A DNA stretch of 64,000 nucleotides. Source: Viola odorata (taxonomy: Eukaryota > Streptophyta > Magnoliopsida > Malpighiales > Violaceae). Under the pieces are notes generated by a model, which was not told the DNA's origin, searched no databases, and was given only the letters and a program-made list of their open reading frames with translations. The stretch covers positions 32,289,475-32,353,474 of the forward strand of contig OY829545.1 of assembly GCA_963691705.1 (NCBI GenBank). Direction: 5' to 3'. Shown here one piece after another: positions 55,283 to 64,000 of this stretch (positions are counted from its first letter, which is position 1; each line of letters opens with the position of its first letter). The translations under genes and the position numbers were made by a program.

Positions 55283-55747
55283 ATGTCTTTTATTTTCAAA
55301 GAATTATCTTACTGCTTTTCTAAACTAAACACTAGCAAGATTTCTAATTTATATGAATTAAGAACAAAACTTGCTTCTAACTGTGATGAAATTGAAAAAA
55401 GCTATAATGAAAATTTTTATAATGAAGTAATGGGAGAAAGTATAGTTCCAATCTCTAATTCTGAAACTCCATTATGGAATGATGATTTGATAAAAATTGA
55501 ACTTTTCAGAAATATGATAGAAGCTACTAATAAAACTATCCAAACTATTATGGATACCATTAATCATTATGAGGACGGTGTTGAAAATAAGAAAAAGAAA
55601 AAGAAAATGGAAAAATATAAAAAATTAAAAGGAATTGTTACTCATCCAGCCACCACTTATCCTAATCCCAGTACTATGAATCCTAATCCAACCACACTTG
55701 CGTCAACCTCTTATTATCTACCTCCAAATCTAATCTTCCCTATATGA
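55283..55747 (+). CDS. Pararetrovirus ORF 1, 154 residues
   Basis: ATG at 55283, uninterrupted. An N-terminal helical region is followed by a Lys-rich segment (residues about 100-117) and a Pro/Thr/Asn-rich end. Similar in size and position to the first small ORF of badnavirus-like genomes, whose role is poorly known. Homology is inferred from position only. Confidence 0.6.
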   Translation: MSFIFKELSYCFSKLNTSKISNLYELRTKLASNCDEIEKSYNENFYNEVMGESIVPISNSETPLWNDDLIKIELFRNMIEATNKTIQTIMDTINHYEDGVENKKKKKKMEKYKKLKGIVTHPATTYPNPSTMNPNPTTLASTSYYLPPNLIFPI

Positions 55748-55765
55748 GCCAGATCCAACCGACAA

Positions 55766-56062
55766 ATGATAGAAGAAACTAATAAAGTCATAAACACACC
55801 CATCTTCCCACTTGACGAACATCTACATGAACATCTGCTTCCATCTTCCTTAACACTACCACCTTCCGAGTCCACTTATTAGGAGTTTGTGGATTTATTG
55901 GTAGCGGAGCCACTTCCGAGTCCTTCCGGAGGAGGTAGAGGTAAGAATATTGATTGGAATGTTATCTCTTGCATCAGAGACGAAGCTAATTTGGGCGCTT
56001 GGTCAGCCAGTAAATCCATTGGTCAACCCACAGGAAGGGTGGTCCCGACCAAAAAGGCGTAA
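55766..56062 (+). pseudogene. Pararetrovirus small ORF 2 (virion-associated-protein position)
   Basis: ATG 55766, 98 codons with one internal TAG (55880-55882). It begins in the same frame as ORF 1, 18 bases after its stop. Pro/Ser/Glu-rich, with a Gly-rich then basic C-terminal part ending in Lys-Lys-Ala. Caulimovirids have a small protein with a basic, nucleic-acid-binding C-terminus at this place. That assignment is by position and composition. Confidence 0.5.
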
Positions 56063-56141
56063 TCTTGGAAGCAAGGCATAATATTAATAATTAATACTGT
56101 TATCTCTATTTCCCTGTAAGATAAATAAAGTTTGTATTATC

Positions 56142-57053
56142 ATGAAGCGTATCGAAAAATTGCTTTCAGGATCTAGTAACAATAATAAAGAAAATATAAT
56201 GAAAAATAAGTTAGAAGAATATAATAAGCAAGAATATCATATAGCAAAAATCGAACAACAATTGCAAAATTGGACCATACCTAAAGAACCAAAAAAGAAA
56301 ATATACCAAATAGGAACATTAGATTTATTTCATGACTATTTAATACAAACTACAGAACAAACTATACCTATAAATCCTCAAATAGAAACTCTCCAATTAA
56401 TTGAATCTCACCAGATAGAAACCTTTAGAGAAAAATATAAATTTTTGCATATTGGATTAATTCAAATAGCAATAAAACCCTTACATCGACAAGGTTTAGA
56501 TTCCCCAATATTAATGTGCCTAAGGGACGCTAGATTTCAAAAAATTGATGATTCTCTATTAGCTGTTTTCCAATCAAACCTAGTTAAAGGACCGGTCTAT
56601 TTTAACTGTTATCCAAATTTTTCAATATTCTTATTTGATCCAAACATTTTAAAAACTTTAACCTTAAATATTAAAACTCCAGATAACATGATTAAAGACT
56701 CTAGAAATATAGCATTAATATATAGAATATATTACAAGGTAATGACAACCAATATAAACCCTAAAGCTATAAAATATTCTCCAAAAAATGAAACACTTTT
56801 AATAGATGCTAATACAAAACATGCTATGATCCAAACACCAAAATTATTACAATGGAATCAAATTACTTTACCCAATGAATGGATTCTATCGAAAGCAATT
56901 CTTACTCAACCCTTATTTAAACCAATTGAAATGACTAATTCTGAAATAATCAATTTCAAATTTAAAAAAGAAGATGAATATTTAGAAATGATAAATAAAA
57001 AATTAGATAAAATAAATATGAAATCTAAAGACCAAATTTCAGTCTTAACATAA
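56142..57053 (+). CDS. Pararetrovirus movement protein, 303 residues
   Basis: Caulimovirid movement proteins (30K superfamily) line tubules through plasmodesmata. The ORF is open from ATG 56142. The conserved core lies at about residues 95-215, around LHIGLIQIAIKPL and the following Asp-containing strand, with GPVYFNCYPNF near 147-157. The C-terminus is Lys/Asn-rich. It ends at a TAA (57051-57053); the same frame continues for about 30 codons, then the coat protein starts in another frame. In related viruses both are one polyprotein, so a frame change here is probably decay. Confidence 0.78.
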   Translation: MKRIEKLLSGSSNNNKENIMKNKLEEYNKQEYHIAKIEQQLQNWTIPKEPKKKIYQIGTLDLFHDYLIQTTEQTIPINPQIETLQLIESHQIETFREKYKFLHIGLIQIAIKPLHRQGLDSPILMCLRDARFQKIDDSLLAVFQSNLVKGPVYFNCYPNFSIFLFDPNILKTLTLNIKTPDNMIKDSRNIALIYRIYYKVMTTNINPKAIKYSPKNETLLIDANTKHAMIQTPKLLQWNQITLPNEWILSKAILTQPLFKPIEMTNSEIINFKFKKEDEYLEMINKKLDKINMKSKDQISVLT

Positions 57054-57148
57054 GAAATAGACGAAAAAGATATAAAGAATATTTCAGAACAATTTCAGGA
57101 ATTAGAAATTAACAAACTAAGAAGTAAAAATTACCAAACCCTAGAATA

Positions 57149-58117
57149 AAACACTTCTATCCTAAACCAACTTTTCCTGATATACAATCAGAAGATATGA
57201 ATACCAGAACTCAAGCTAACTATGATGGTCAAAGTATTATAGAATGGAATTTAGATGGACAAAGTGAGCATAATATAATAACCATGTTAGAAAATATGAT
57301 GATGGCAGCCACCGCATATAAGGCAAGAGGAAGCACAGATAAATACGTAGCCCAGATAATTATTTCTGAATTTTCCGGACAACTTAAAAGCTGGTGGGAT
57401 AATTATCTAACTTTAGAAGAAAAATTGGAAATAATAAATGCAATAAAACTAGAAAATGAAGAACCTAAAGAAGACGCTACTAATGTATTAGTACATACTA
57501 TATTAAAACACTTTGTAGGAGAACTAAGCCAATTTCAAGAAAAAATAATAGAAATATTAGTTAATTTAACCTGTCCAAAACTTCAAGATTTCAGATGGTA
57601 CAAAGACATGTTTTTAACAAAAATATTCCTAAAAGAAGATTGTAATCATTCATTCTGGAAAGAAAATTTTATTTCAGGATTACCAAAACTATTTGCAGAA
57701 AAAAGTAAAAACCAGAATTAAAAATCTTTACAGTGGAGTAATTCCTTATCCATTATTAACATATGGTGAAATTATAGCACATATTAATAATGAGGGATTA
57801 GCTCTTTGCACTGATTTAAAATTAAAAGCCAAAATGAAAAATGAACTTCATCAAAGTAAAAAAGAATTAGGAACATTTTGTGCTCAATACGGATAAGAAA
57901 CAATAATACCCCCTTCAAGAAAATATAAAAAACAAAGAAAACAAATAAGAAAAATTATAAACCTCGTAGGTACCAGGAAAAACCTAATAGAGGTTACCAG
58001 CGAAAATATTATAAAAGAAGATTTAATAAATTTAGACCTAACAAACAAAATAAAATCCCTACCTGTTTTAATTGTGGACAGGCAGGACATTATAAAAATA
58101 ATTGTAGAATGAAATAG
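57149..58117 (+). pseudogene. Pararetrovirus coat protein with zinc knuckle
   Basis: Capsid protein region. 57197-57721 holds the conserved core (EYDG-like start, MAATAYKARG, GQLKSWWDNYLT). A frameshift near 57700 moves to 57693-57896. The original frame then resumes with a strongly basic stretch and a CCHC knuckle C-x2-C-x4-H-x4-C at 58064-58105 (CFNCGQAGHYKNNC), which binds nucleic acid. A TAG follows at 58115-58117. The next part is acidic, as is typical of caulimovirid coat precursor ends. Confidence 0.8.
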
Positions 58118-58765
58118 AAAATTCAGGAACTTGAAATTGATGAAGAAATCAAAAATCAAATTATACAACTATTAAATTCCAGTATTGATGATGATTTAGA
58201 AAACACTAGTAGCGAAGAATTGGAAATCGACCCAATTCAGGATAACTCTTCGGACAGTAAAGAACAATCTGAAGAAGAGGAAGACACTAATATTTGTTCT
58301 TGTGTATATAAACAAATAAACACAATTACTAAAGATAAGGAAATGTTAATTGAAATATTAGGAAAAATAAAAAATCCCAAAATACAGAGAGAATATCTAA
58401 ATAAACTAAAAGATTTAATAATAAAAGAAAAGGAAACAAAAGAGATGGAACCATATAATTTAAAAAAGATTATTAATAGATTTTTCCCTAAAGAATCTAT
58501 AATATCAACTCAAGATTTGAAAGAAGAAATAAAACATATCTAAATGGATATAAAAAATTTACAAACAGAAAATACCAAATTAAACATAAGAATTATGATG
58601 CTAGAGCAAACAGAAGAACAACCTAAAAATTTAGAAGAAATGAACAAAGAAATAACAAATGAAGCCCTAGGAATCACGGAAGAAAATTATTTAAATGCAA
58701 TCTCTAGAATAGAATTCCAAAAGTGGTATATTAATATATATTTAGTTATAAATAAATAATTTTAT
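58118..58765 (+). pseudogene. Pararetrovirus acidic linker between coat and protease
   Basis: Same frame as the coat protein, with stops at 58541-58543 and 58757-58759. The first part is Glu/Asp/Ser-rich, then Lys/Glu-rich and probably helical. No known domain. Confidence 0.65.
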
Positions 58766-58997
58766 ATGAATATATGCGCTCTAGTAGATTCAGGAGCAGA
58801 TCAAAACTGTATTCAAGAAGGATTAATACCTACCCAATACTATGAAAAAACCAAAGAAAATTTATATGGAGCCAATAGATCTAAACTTCAGATTAACTAT
58901 AAACTTTCCAATGTAAATATATGCAATAAAGGATTCCGTCTCAGAAACTCATTTATATTGGTAAAAGGTTTAAATCAAGGAATAATACTGGGAACTC
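58766..58997 (+). pseudogene. Pararetrovirus aspartic protease, cut by LINE
   Basis: The active site DSGA lies at residues 8-11, and the second conserved motif ILGTPF at the end. Directly after it the T run of the LINE begins. The protease would process the polyprotein. RT and RNase H, which should follow, are absent from the window. Confidence 0.82.
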
Positions 58998-59790
58998 CTT
59001 TTTTTTTAATAAGCAGAGATTAATTATTATATTAAACTGTCATGAAGATCATGACAATAACAATACAAGAGACTACTGCCACGGCAGAACAAATATCGCT
59101 CTAAGCCAACTCTAAATCAAATGCAATACAGGAGATGACAGGCTCACTAACTAACCCCCAAATCAGATTCACGTAGCATCCACTTGCCGACTAAGAAGCC
59201 AGGCCGGCGACTGCAACATCTCTGACATGCTAAACACAAATGTGTTGTCCCTGCTTTTCAACCACCAATGCCACAGAGAAAAAACAATATTCACACAAAG
59301 AGGTTCATTATACTCTTTCTGTCTAAAGGTCACTGCATTTCGTTGCTTCCACAAAGTCCAAATAGCTGCATAAAATAAAATTGTCCAACTCATACCAGAT
59401 TGTTTGTCAGCGTTTGGCAAATAGTTTCCCCATGTCCTCCAAAGCTCCGCGAGGTTCTGAGGCTGGCACCAAACCACCCGAAGCCATCTCATAATGAACT
59501 ACAAGACCCCCCTTGCTACCGAACACCGCATGAAGAGATGGGTAACGTCCTCGTTCCTGCTGTTGCACATGGGGCAGATGTTCGACTTGTTAGGGATCAT
59601 GTGTCGTCTCACAAGAAACGACCTAGTTACTATTCTCTCCCTTAACGTCAACCATAAGAAAAATTCCACTCGATAGGGGACCAAACCAGTCCAACAGGAC
59701 CAAAGTAGAGGCATAGTCTCATATCTACGCGCTTCCCATTGCTTGTACCCCGAATTCATAGTATATGAACCCAATTGAGTTAATTGCCAT
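58998..59790 (-). mobile_element. 5'-truncated L1-type LINE, minus strand
   Basis: Poly(T) from 58998, then AATAAGCAGAGATTAATTAT, matching the 3' end of the small LINE at 55086. It carries the C-terminal part of ORF2. The left edge cuts the pararetrovirus protease. No target duplication was found at the right side, so the right edge (about 59780-59810) is uncertain and the flank is probably rearranged. Confidence 0.82.
59169..59774 (-). pseudogene. LINE ORF2 C-terminus with zf-RVT domain
   Basis: Reads VPYRVEFFLWLTLRERIVTR then CPMCNSRNEDVTHLFMRC, the C-x2-C-x8-H-x4-C of the plant non-LTR zf-RVT domain. After one TAG (59499-59501) the same frame gives WTILFYAAIWTLWKQRNAVT, typical of the extreme C-terminus. 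The RT and endonuclease are missing (5' truncation). Confidence 0.88.
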
Positions 59791-59998
59791 CAAAGTTGAG
59801 CTTGTATCCCCCCCCCTCCTGTTTGGTGTTGGTATTCGATCTCTCACGCACTCCCACTCATCTCTCTCTCATTCGAACAACTCGCGTCTCCAAACACCTT
59901 ACCACTCCCACACTACCTCGGCCCAAGTGCCAAAGTCCTCGACAGTCCCTCCCTGATTATTAGATAAATGATATAGGCGAGGATGGAGCGAAGCTAAC
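59791..59998. other. Unassigned C-rich stretch
   Basis: No gene or recognised repeat. C/T-rich (a C9 run near 59809, CTCTCTCTC-like parts). Probably old flanking DNA between the LINE and the LTR of G. Confidence 0.4.
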
Positions 59999-60799
59999 TG
60001 TCGCGCCCCACGAAAATTAACAGAGGAATGCTAATTCACGAGTGTGCAACGAAATTTGAGACCTTCAGATGCTCGGCGTAAAAGGGACGCCTAGCAGCAT
60101 GCAATGAAGTCGCCACCCTAATTTGGTTGCTAGGCTTAGGGAACCCTAATCGTCATGGCATAGGAAATATAATAAGTAAAAAACAAAAGGCACAAAAAGG
60201 GGGTCTGGACCCCAGACAAAAGGTTCGGGGTCGTATTATGGTCTCGGGAAGGTGTTAGGCACCCGAGACACATCCGAAAATGGTTACCGGTTGATGAGAG
60301 AGGTGTTTAAAACGGTGTTTGAAAAATGCGTTTTGAAAAAGGGGGCCCTCAGAGGAATCGTCACTTTAGTCTTTTTTATGATCGTGATGGGACTAAATTT
60401 TCTGTAAGACTGCATGAGCGCCCTCTTATTTCATCATCGGGCCATACATGATTAACTTAATTACTACGTGATCCTAACATGGATTGCTAACAGAGTACCA
60501 ATTTAAATGATTGATTTTAAAGTGAAAAACTGAAGTGGAATCGAAAGTCCCCATGTACATGCAGTCAATACAAGCGAGAATTTAAAATCATATGAACATG
60601 GCATTTTAAGCAACTCTTTAACACGTTGTTCATGTGGGTTGATTTTAATTCTAGCAGTTCTATATATCATACATGCAGTTGATATTTGCGAAAAGCATCG
60701 AATAAATAAAAAGGACTTGTGAGGCGTACTTTCGAGCGAAGCTTGAAATTAACCTACAAAAGGAGAGTGTTAGTGATAGCTCGAGAAATAAATAAACCA

Positions 60800-61060
60800 T
60801 TTTATGAGTGCGAAAATTTAAATGACAGTTGATTGCATACGAGAAATGATGGATTTCACGCATACGGAAATTAAATGCCGAGTTGATTGCATGCGAAAAA
60901 TGATGGATTTAACGCATACGAAAATTAAATGCTGAGTTGATTGCATGCGAAAAATGATTGATTTTACGCATACGAGAATTTAAATGCGAGGTTGATTGCA
61001 TGCGAAAAATGATGGATTTTAAGCATACGAGAATGAAATGCTGAGTTGGTAAGTGCAGGA
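60800..61060 (-). repeat. Tandem repeat, about 58-bp unit, 4 copies, in the G LTR
   Basis: Plus strand unit: GTTGATTGCATGCGAAAAAT, GATGGATTT, then ACGCATACGAAAATTAAATG-like ends. Confidence 0.8.
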
Positions 61061-61194
61061 GATTAAAAGAGTTGATGATTTTAAAACAGATGATGATTTG
61101 CAGAAATTTTAATGATTGATACTGCAGAAGATTAAAGCAATTGATATTCCAGAAATTTAAAGCAGTTGATATTGCGGAAAATAAACAATTGATA

Positions 61195-61900
61195 TTGCGA
61201 CCGACCATGTAGGCGGTATTGAATTTAAATTGCTGAAAGTAAATTGCTGAAATTTAAAGTGCGGAAAATTAAACAGTTGATAAGTGCGACCGACCATGTA
61301 GGCAGTATTGAATTTAAATTGCCGAAAGTAAATTGCGGAAAATTAAAGTGCGGAAAATTAAACAGTTAATAAGTGCGACTGACCATGTAGGCGGTATTGA
61401 ATTTAAATTGCCGAAAGTAAATTGCAGAATTTTAAAGTGCGGAATTTAAACAGTGGATAAGTGCGACCGACCATGTAGGCGGTATTGAATTTAAATTGCT
61501 GAAAGTAAATTGCGGAAAATTAAAGTGCGGAAAATTAAACAGTTGATAAGTGCGACCGACCATGTAGGCGGTATTGAATTTAAATTGCTGAAAGTAAATT
61601 GCGGAAAATTAAAGTGCGGAAAATTAAACAGTTGATAAGTGCGACCGACCATGTAGGCGGTATTGAATTTAAATTGCCGAAAGTAAATTGCAGAATTAAA
61701 GTGCGGAAGAGTAAAGTGCGGAAAATTAAACAGTTGATAATTTGCGGAAGGATTTCCAGCAGTTTGCGAAAAATTAAAGCAGTTGATATTTGCGGAATTG
61801 AAATGCGACCGACCATGTAGGCGGTATATTGAATTTAAATTGCAGAAAGTAAATTGCGAAAAATTAAAGTGCGACCGACCATGTAGGCGGTAAATTAAAT
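61195..61900 (-). repeat. Tandem repeat, about 90-bp unit, 6-8 copies, in the G LTR
   Basis: Each unit holds GCGACCGACCATGTAGGCGG then TATTGAATTTAAATTGC, and a run of TTAAAGTGCGGAAAATTAAA words. Copies start near 61196, 61287, 61377, 61463, 61553 and 61642, with degenerate ones near 61805 and 61870. Confidence 0.85.
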
Positions 61901-62807
61901 GACTGAAATTAAATGGTTAGATATAAATGACTGAGGTTAGATACATGACAATAAATATCACGATAAGGAATGAGCAATTTACGTATAAAAACAATTCGAG
62001 AAACAACTTGATAAAAAATTAAGCATACGAAATATTTTACGAAAAAAGTGACTTGAACAATTCAAGTATAAAACATACGAGAAACAGCATGTATCGTGAA
62101 AAATAAATATATGAAACATGCGAGCATTTTACGTAAAAAAAATGACGAATCAGAGGCATGGAAAAACGTGAATGGGCTGGGCCCAGCTTAAAATTTGAAG
62201 AAATGGGCCAGGAACAGTTCCTGGCCCAAGGGAATTAATTTAAATGGTGATGGGCCAAGCCCATCACCTTTCCTTCATTTTCCGCGAAGGGCCGCATGGC
62301 CCAACTTAAACATCTTCTTCAACCTCACGTCGCCGACGCCACTGCCGGCGACGGAGGTGACGAACCAGGCGATGGATTCGCCTGGTTCTTAGCTCAAAAA
62401 AATCCTCTCTCCTCCAGCAGTGCAAACAAACCATCACAGCAAGAAAAAAGAAACAATAACAGCAGGATTTTTGAGGAAAACGGAAAGATGCATTTTTACG
62501 TTTATTAACGAAATAATTAAACTAAGCCACGATAATTCAAACGAATGTTAGCATGGTGAAATTAGGTTGAAACTCAAGCAATTAGAACACGTTTGAGCAG
62601 TTAAATGGTCATCAAAGTCAAGAACGAAAATTAGGGAGAGAAACCGTAAGTGAGAGAGAGAGAGAAGCTTACCGTGGTTTGTCTCGAGAGGAAAGGATTG
62701 CGCAAGGAAGGGCTCAAATGCTCGTGAATTGGACCGGAAAATAGAGAGGGTGTAGTGTGGTTTTTTTTTGGTGAAAATTCGGCCTCGTGAACATTGTGAA
62801 TGATGGC

Positions 62808-62815
62808 TATTTATA
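62808..62815 (-). promoter_or_regulatory. TATA box of the G LTR
   Basis: TATAAATA on the minus strand, about 915 bases from the LTR start (F: about 800). Downstream is a pyrimidine-rich leader and, at about 62672-62676, CCACG|GTAAGC, a good splice donor candidate. Confidence 0.6.
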
Positions 62816-63730
62816 GCCGAAGGAACCGCGTGGTGGCCGGACGCGGGCGGCGCGTGGAGGAGCTAGGGGAGGCTACGGCTAGCCGTGATGATGGCGGAGG
62901 GACAAGAGCTACGGGAGGGCTGCTCCGCTGCGTGTTGCTTGGCACTGTGCATGTGCATTATGCACATTAATTCAAGGGCCATTGATTTGGTTGACTTTCG
63001 TCGGTTGACCAGATCAATGGCCATGATCAAATGGCCTTTCATCTGATTTAAATGGCCTCGAGCCGGTTCCGGCGAGCAAACGTTTCGACTTTTCGAGCCG
63101 AAGGTACCGACGCGTAGAGAAAAATACGACGGTTTTAACCGTCTACAGCGAACGATGAGAACTTCTCGTTTAACGTGTTTATTTTAGTGTTCAAAGACGC
63201 GAAACGCGGGAACGAAAAAAATAAAGCGTTACACCGAAAATTACGCGAAACGCTGTAGACTGTTGCGACCGGAAAAAAATCTAGCAACTAGTTGATGGAA
63301 AACATTTTAAAGTCGAGCTATTGTCCGAGCAGACTTACTCGGGTCCAATAAAAGTTCGAATAAAAATAATAATAAAATAATAAAAATACTAAAAAATGTG
63401 CGAAAATATGAAAAATCCTAAAATTCATGTGATGGCCTAAAACAAAGAAAAAATTAAGAAACGACTGCCAGATAATTAAAAATGTGATTTTTAAGGCTAA
63501 AAATAATATTGACAATAATAATGAAAATATGTGCCGAAAAATTAAAAATGCGATTTCGAAAGCTGACGAAGCTAACGATGATGCTAAAACGCGATGAAAA
63601 CCCTAAAAATGCTAGCGACAGTAATCTTAACTACAAACGACTGTAATTTAAGTAAAAATGACGGTAAATTAAATAAATGACAGAAATGCTAAAATTAAGT
63701 AAAAATGGCGTCAAAATTCGGGTATCAACA

Positions 63731-63750
63731 GTTGCCCCCTCTTTACTGTC
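63731..63750 (-). promoter_or_regulatory. Polypurine tract of element G
   Basis: Minus strand CAGTAAAGAGGGGGCAAC directly before the LTR start. Confidence 0.75.
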
Positions 63751-64000
63751 TTATCGAAGGATTTGATAAGCAGTAAAGACCGTTGCCCCTAGATATCCGA
63801 ATTTTGGCGACACGACAGGTCTTACCTTAGGTTTGTAGGGATGATGTCGCTCTGGGAGGAGGAAATTGCTGACGCTCTGGAAGGAGATAATAGGTTGATG
63901 TCGCTCTGGGAGGAGAAGAATGCTATCACTGAGGATTAAAAGGTGTCCACGGAACTGCCGATGTCGCTCGTGAATGTCGCTCTGGGAGGAGGAGATTGCG
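63751..64000 (-). mobile_element. Internal 3' tail of element G with tandem repeats
   Basis: Repeats of GATGTCGCTCTGGGAGGAGG (plus strand) near 63842, 63897 and 63975, plus partial copies. The reverse complement resembles the 29-bp array of F. The element continues beyond the window. No gene visible. Confidence 0.7.

Larger units (their letters stand above)
54928..58997 (+). mobile_element. Endogenous pararetrovirus (Caulimoviridae), partial and decayed
   Basis: A/T-rich block unlike its neighbours: leader region, a 154-residue ORF, a small ORF, movement protein, coat protein with CCHC knuckle, and the protease start. It ends inside the protease at a LINE insertion; RT and RNase H are missing. 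The order of two small ORFs before MP-CP-PR recalls badnavirus- and tungrovirus-like genomes, but here MP and CP are out of frame. Genus is not assigned. Frameshifts and stops show it is an old, non-functional genomic copy. Confidence 0.85.
59999..63730 (-). repeat. 3' LTR of element G (family of F), minus strand, about 3.7 kb
   Basis: On the minus strand it starts TGTTGATACCCGAATTTTGA (63730) and ends at TGGGGCGCGACA (59999). Both ends match the F LTR. It is longer than F's LTR mainly through tandem arrays at 60800-61060 and 61195-61900. A TATA box within the palindrome GGCTATTTATAGCC lies at 62805-62818. Short plus-strand ORFs (62195-62508) have no family resemblance. Confidence 0.78.

Noticed and set aside
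62195..62508. Plus-strand ORFs in the G LTR
   Set aside because: The element reads on the minus strand here, the ORFs overlap in two frames and have no known domain.

Overview
This window is nuclear DNA of a flowering plant, probably a eudicot. Nearly all of it is nested, decayed transposable elements. It holds Athila-lineage and Tat-lineage Ty3/gypsy retrotransposons, an endogenous pararetrovirus (Caulimoviridae), an L1-type LINE, a plant mariner-like transposase remnant and a captured PPR gene fragment. I see no intact cellular gene, rRNA, tRNA or CRISPR array. Almost every coding region carries in-frame stops or frameshifts, as expected of methylated, repeat-rich heterochromatin.

Layout. 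1-7149: 3' part of an Athila element (element 1): integrase end, ATHILA-type ORF, long non-coding tail, 3' LTR. 7150-8351: internal tail of a long-LTR element (F), made of three tandem arrays. 8352-26818: the 3' LTR of F, split by element A. 8491-24345: element A, a structurally complete Tat-lineage retrotransposon of about 15.9 kb with a 5-bp target duplication (catgt). 26819-31573: low-copy-looking DNA with small broken ORFs, a possible LTR-like stretch and a mariner transposase relic. 31574 to about 41060: Tat element B, with its 5' LTR, gag-pol, 3' repeat array and an antisense gene cut at its 5' end. About 41060-45160: Athila element C on the minus strand, with a PPR gene fragment inside its integrase. 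45163-50191: Athila element D (5' LTR without its start, PBS, gag, PR, RT), interrupted by Tat element E (50192-54927), itself cut in the second RNase H. 54928-58997: endogenous pararetrovirus with two antisense LINE insertions (55086-55251 and 58998 to about 59790). 59999-63730: a 3' LTR of the F family on the minus strand (G), followed by G's internal tail to the window end.

How the genes relate. In A and B the plus strand encodes the usual Tat gag, protease, RT, RNase H, second (archaeal-type) RNase H and integrase. Behind pol lies a tandem array of hairpin-forming units, and behind that an antisense region. In A the antisense region looks like a cluster of four transcription units. Each has a TATA box on the minus strand. 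Two are diverged copies of one spliced gene: a plant 'putative gypsy-type transposon' (PF04195-like) domain, a Pro/Ser-rich middle and a coiled coil. The conserved intron position and the TATA boxes make this antisense cluster the most interesting system here. The PPR-integrase chimera in element C comes next.
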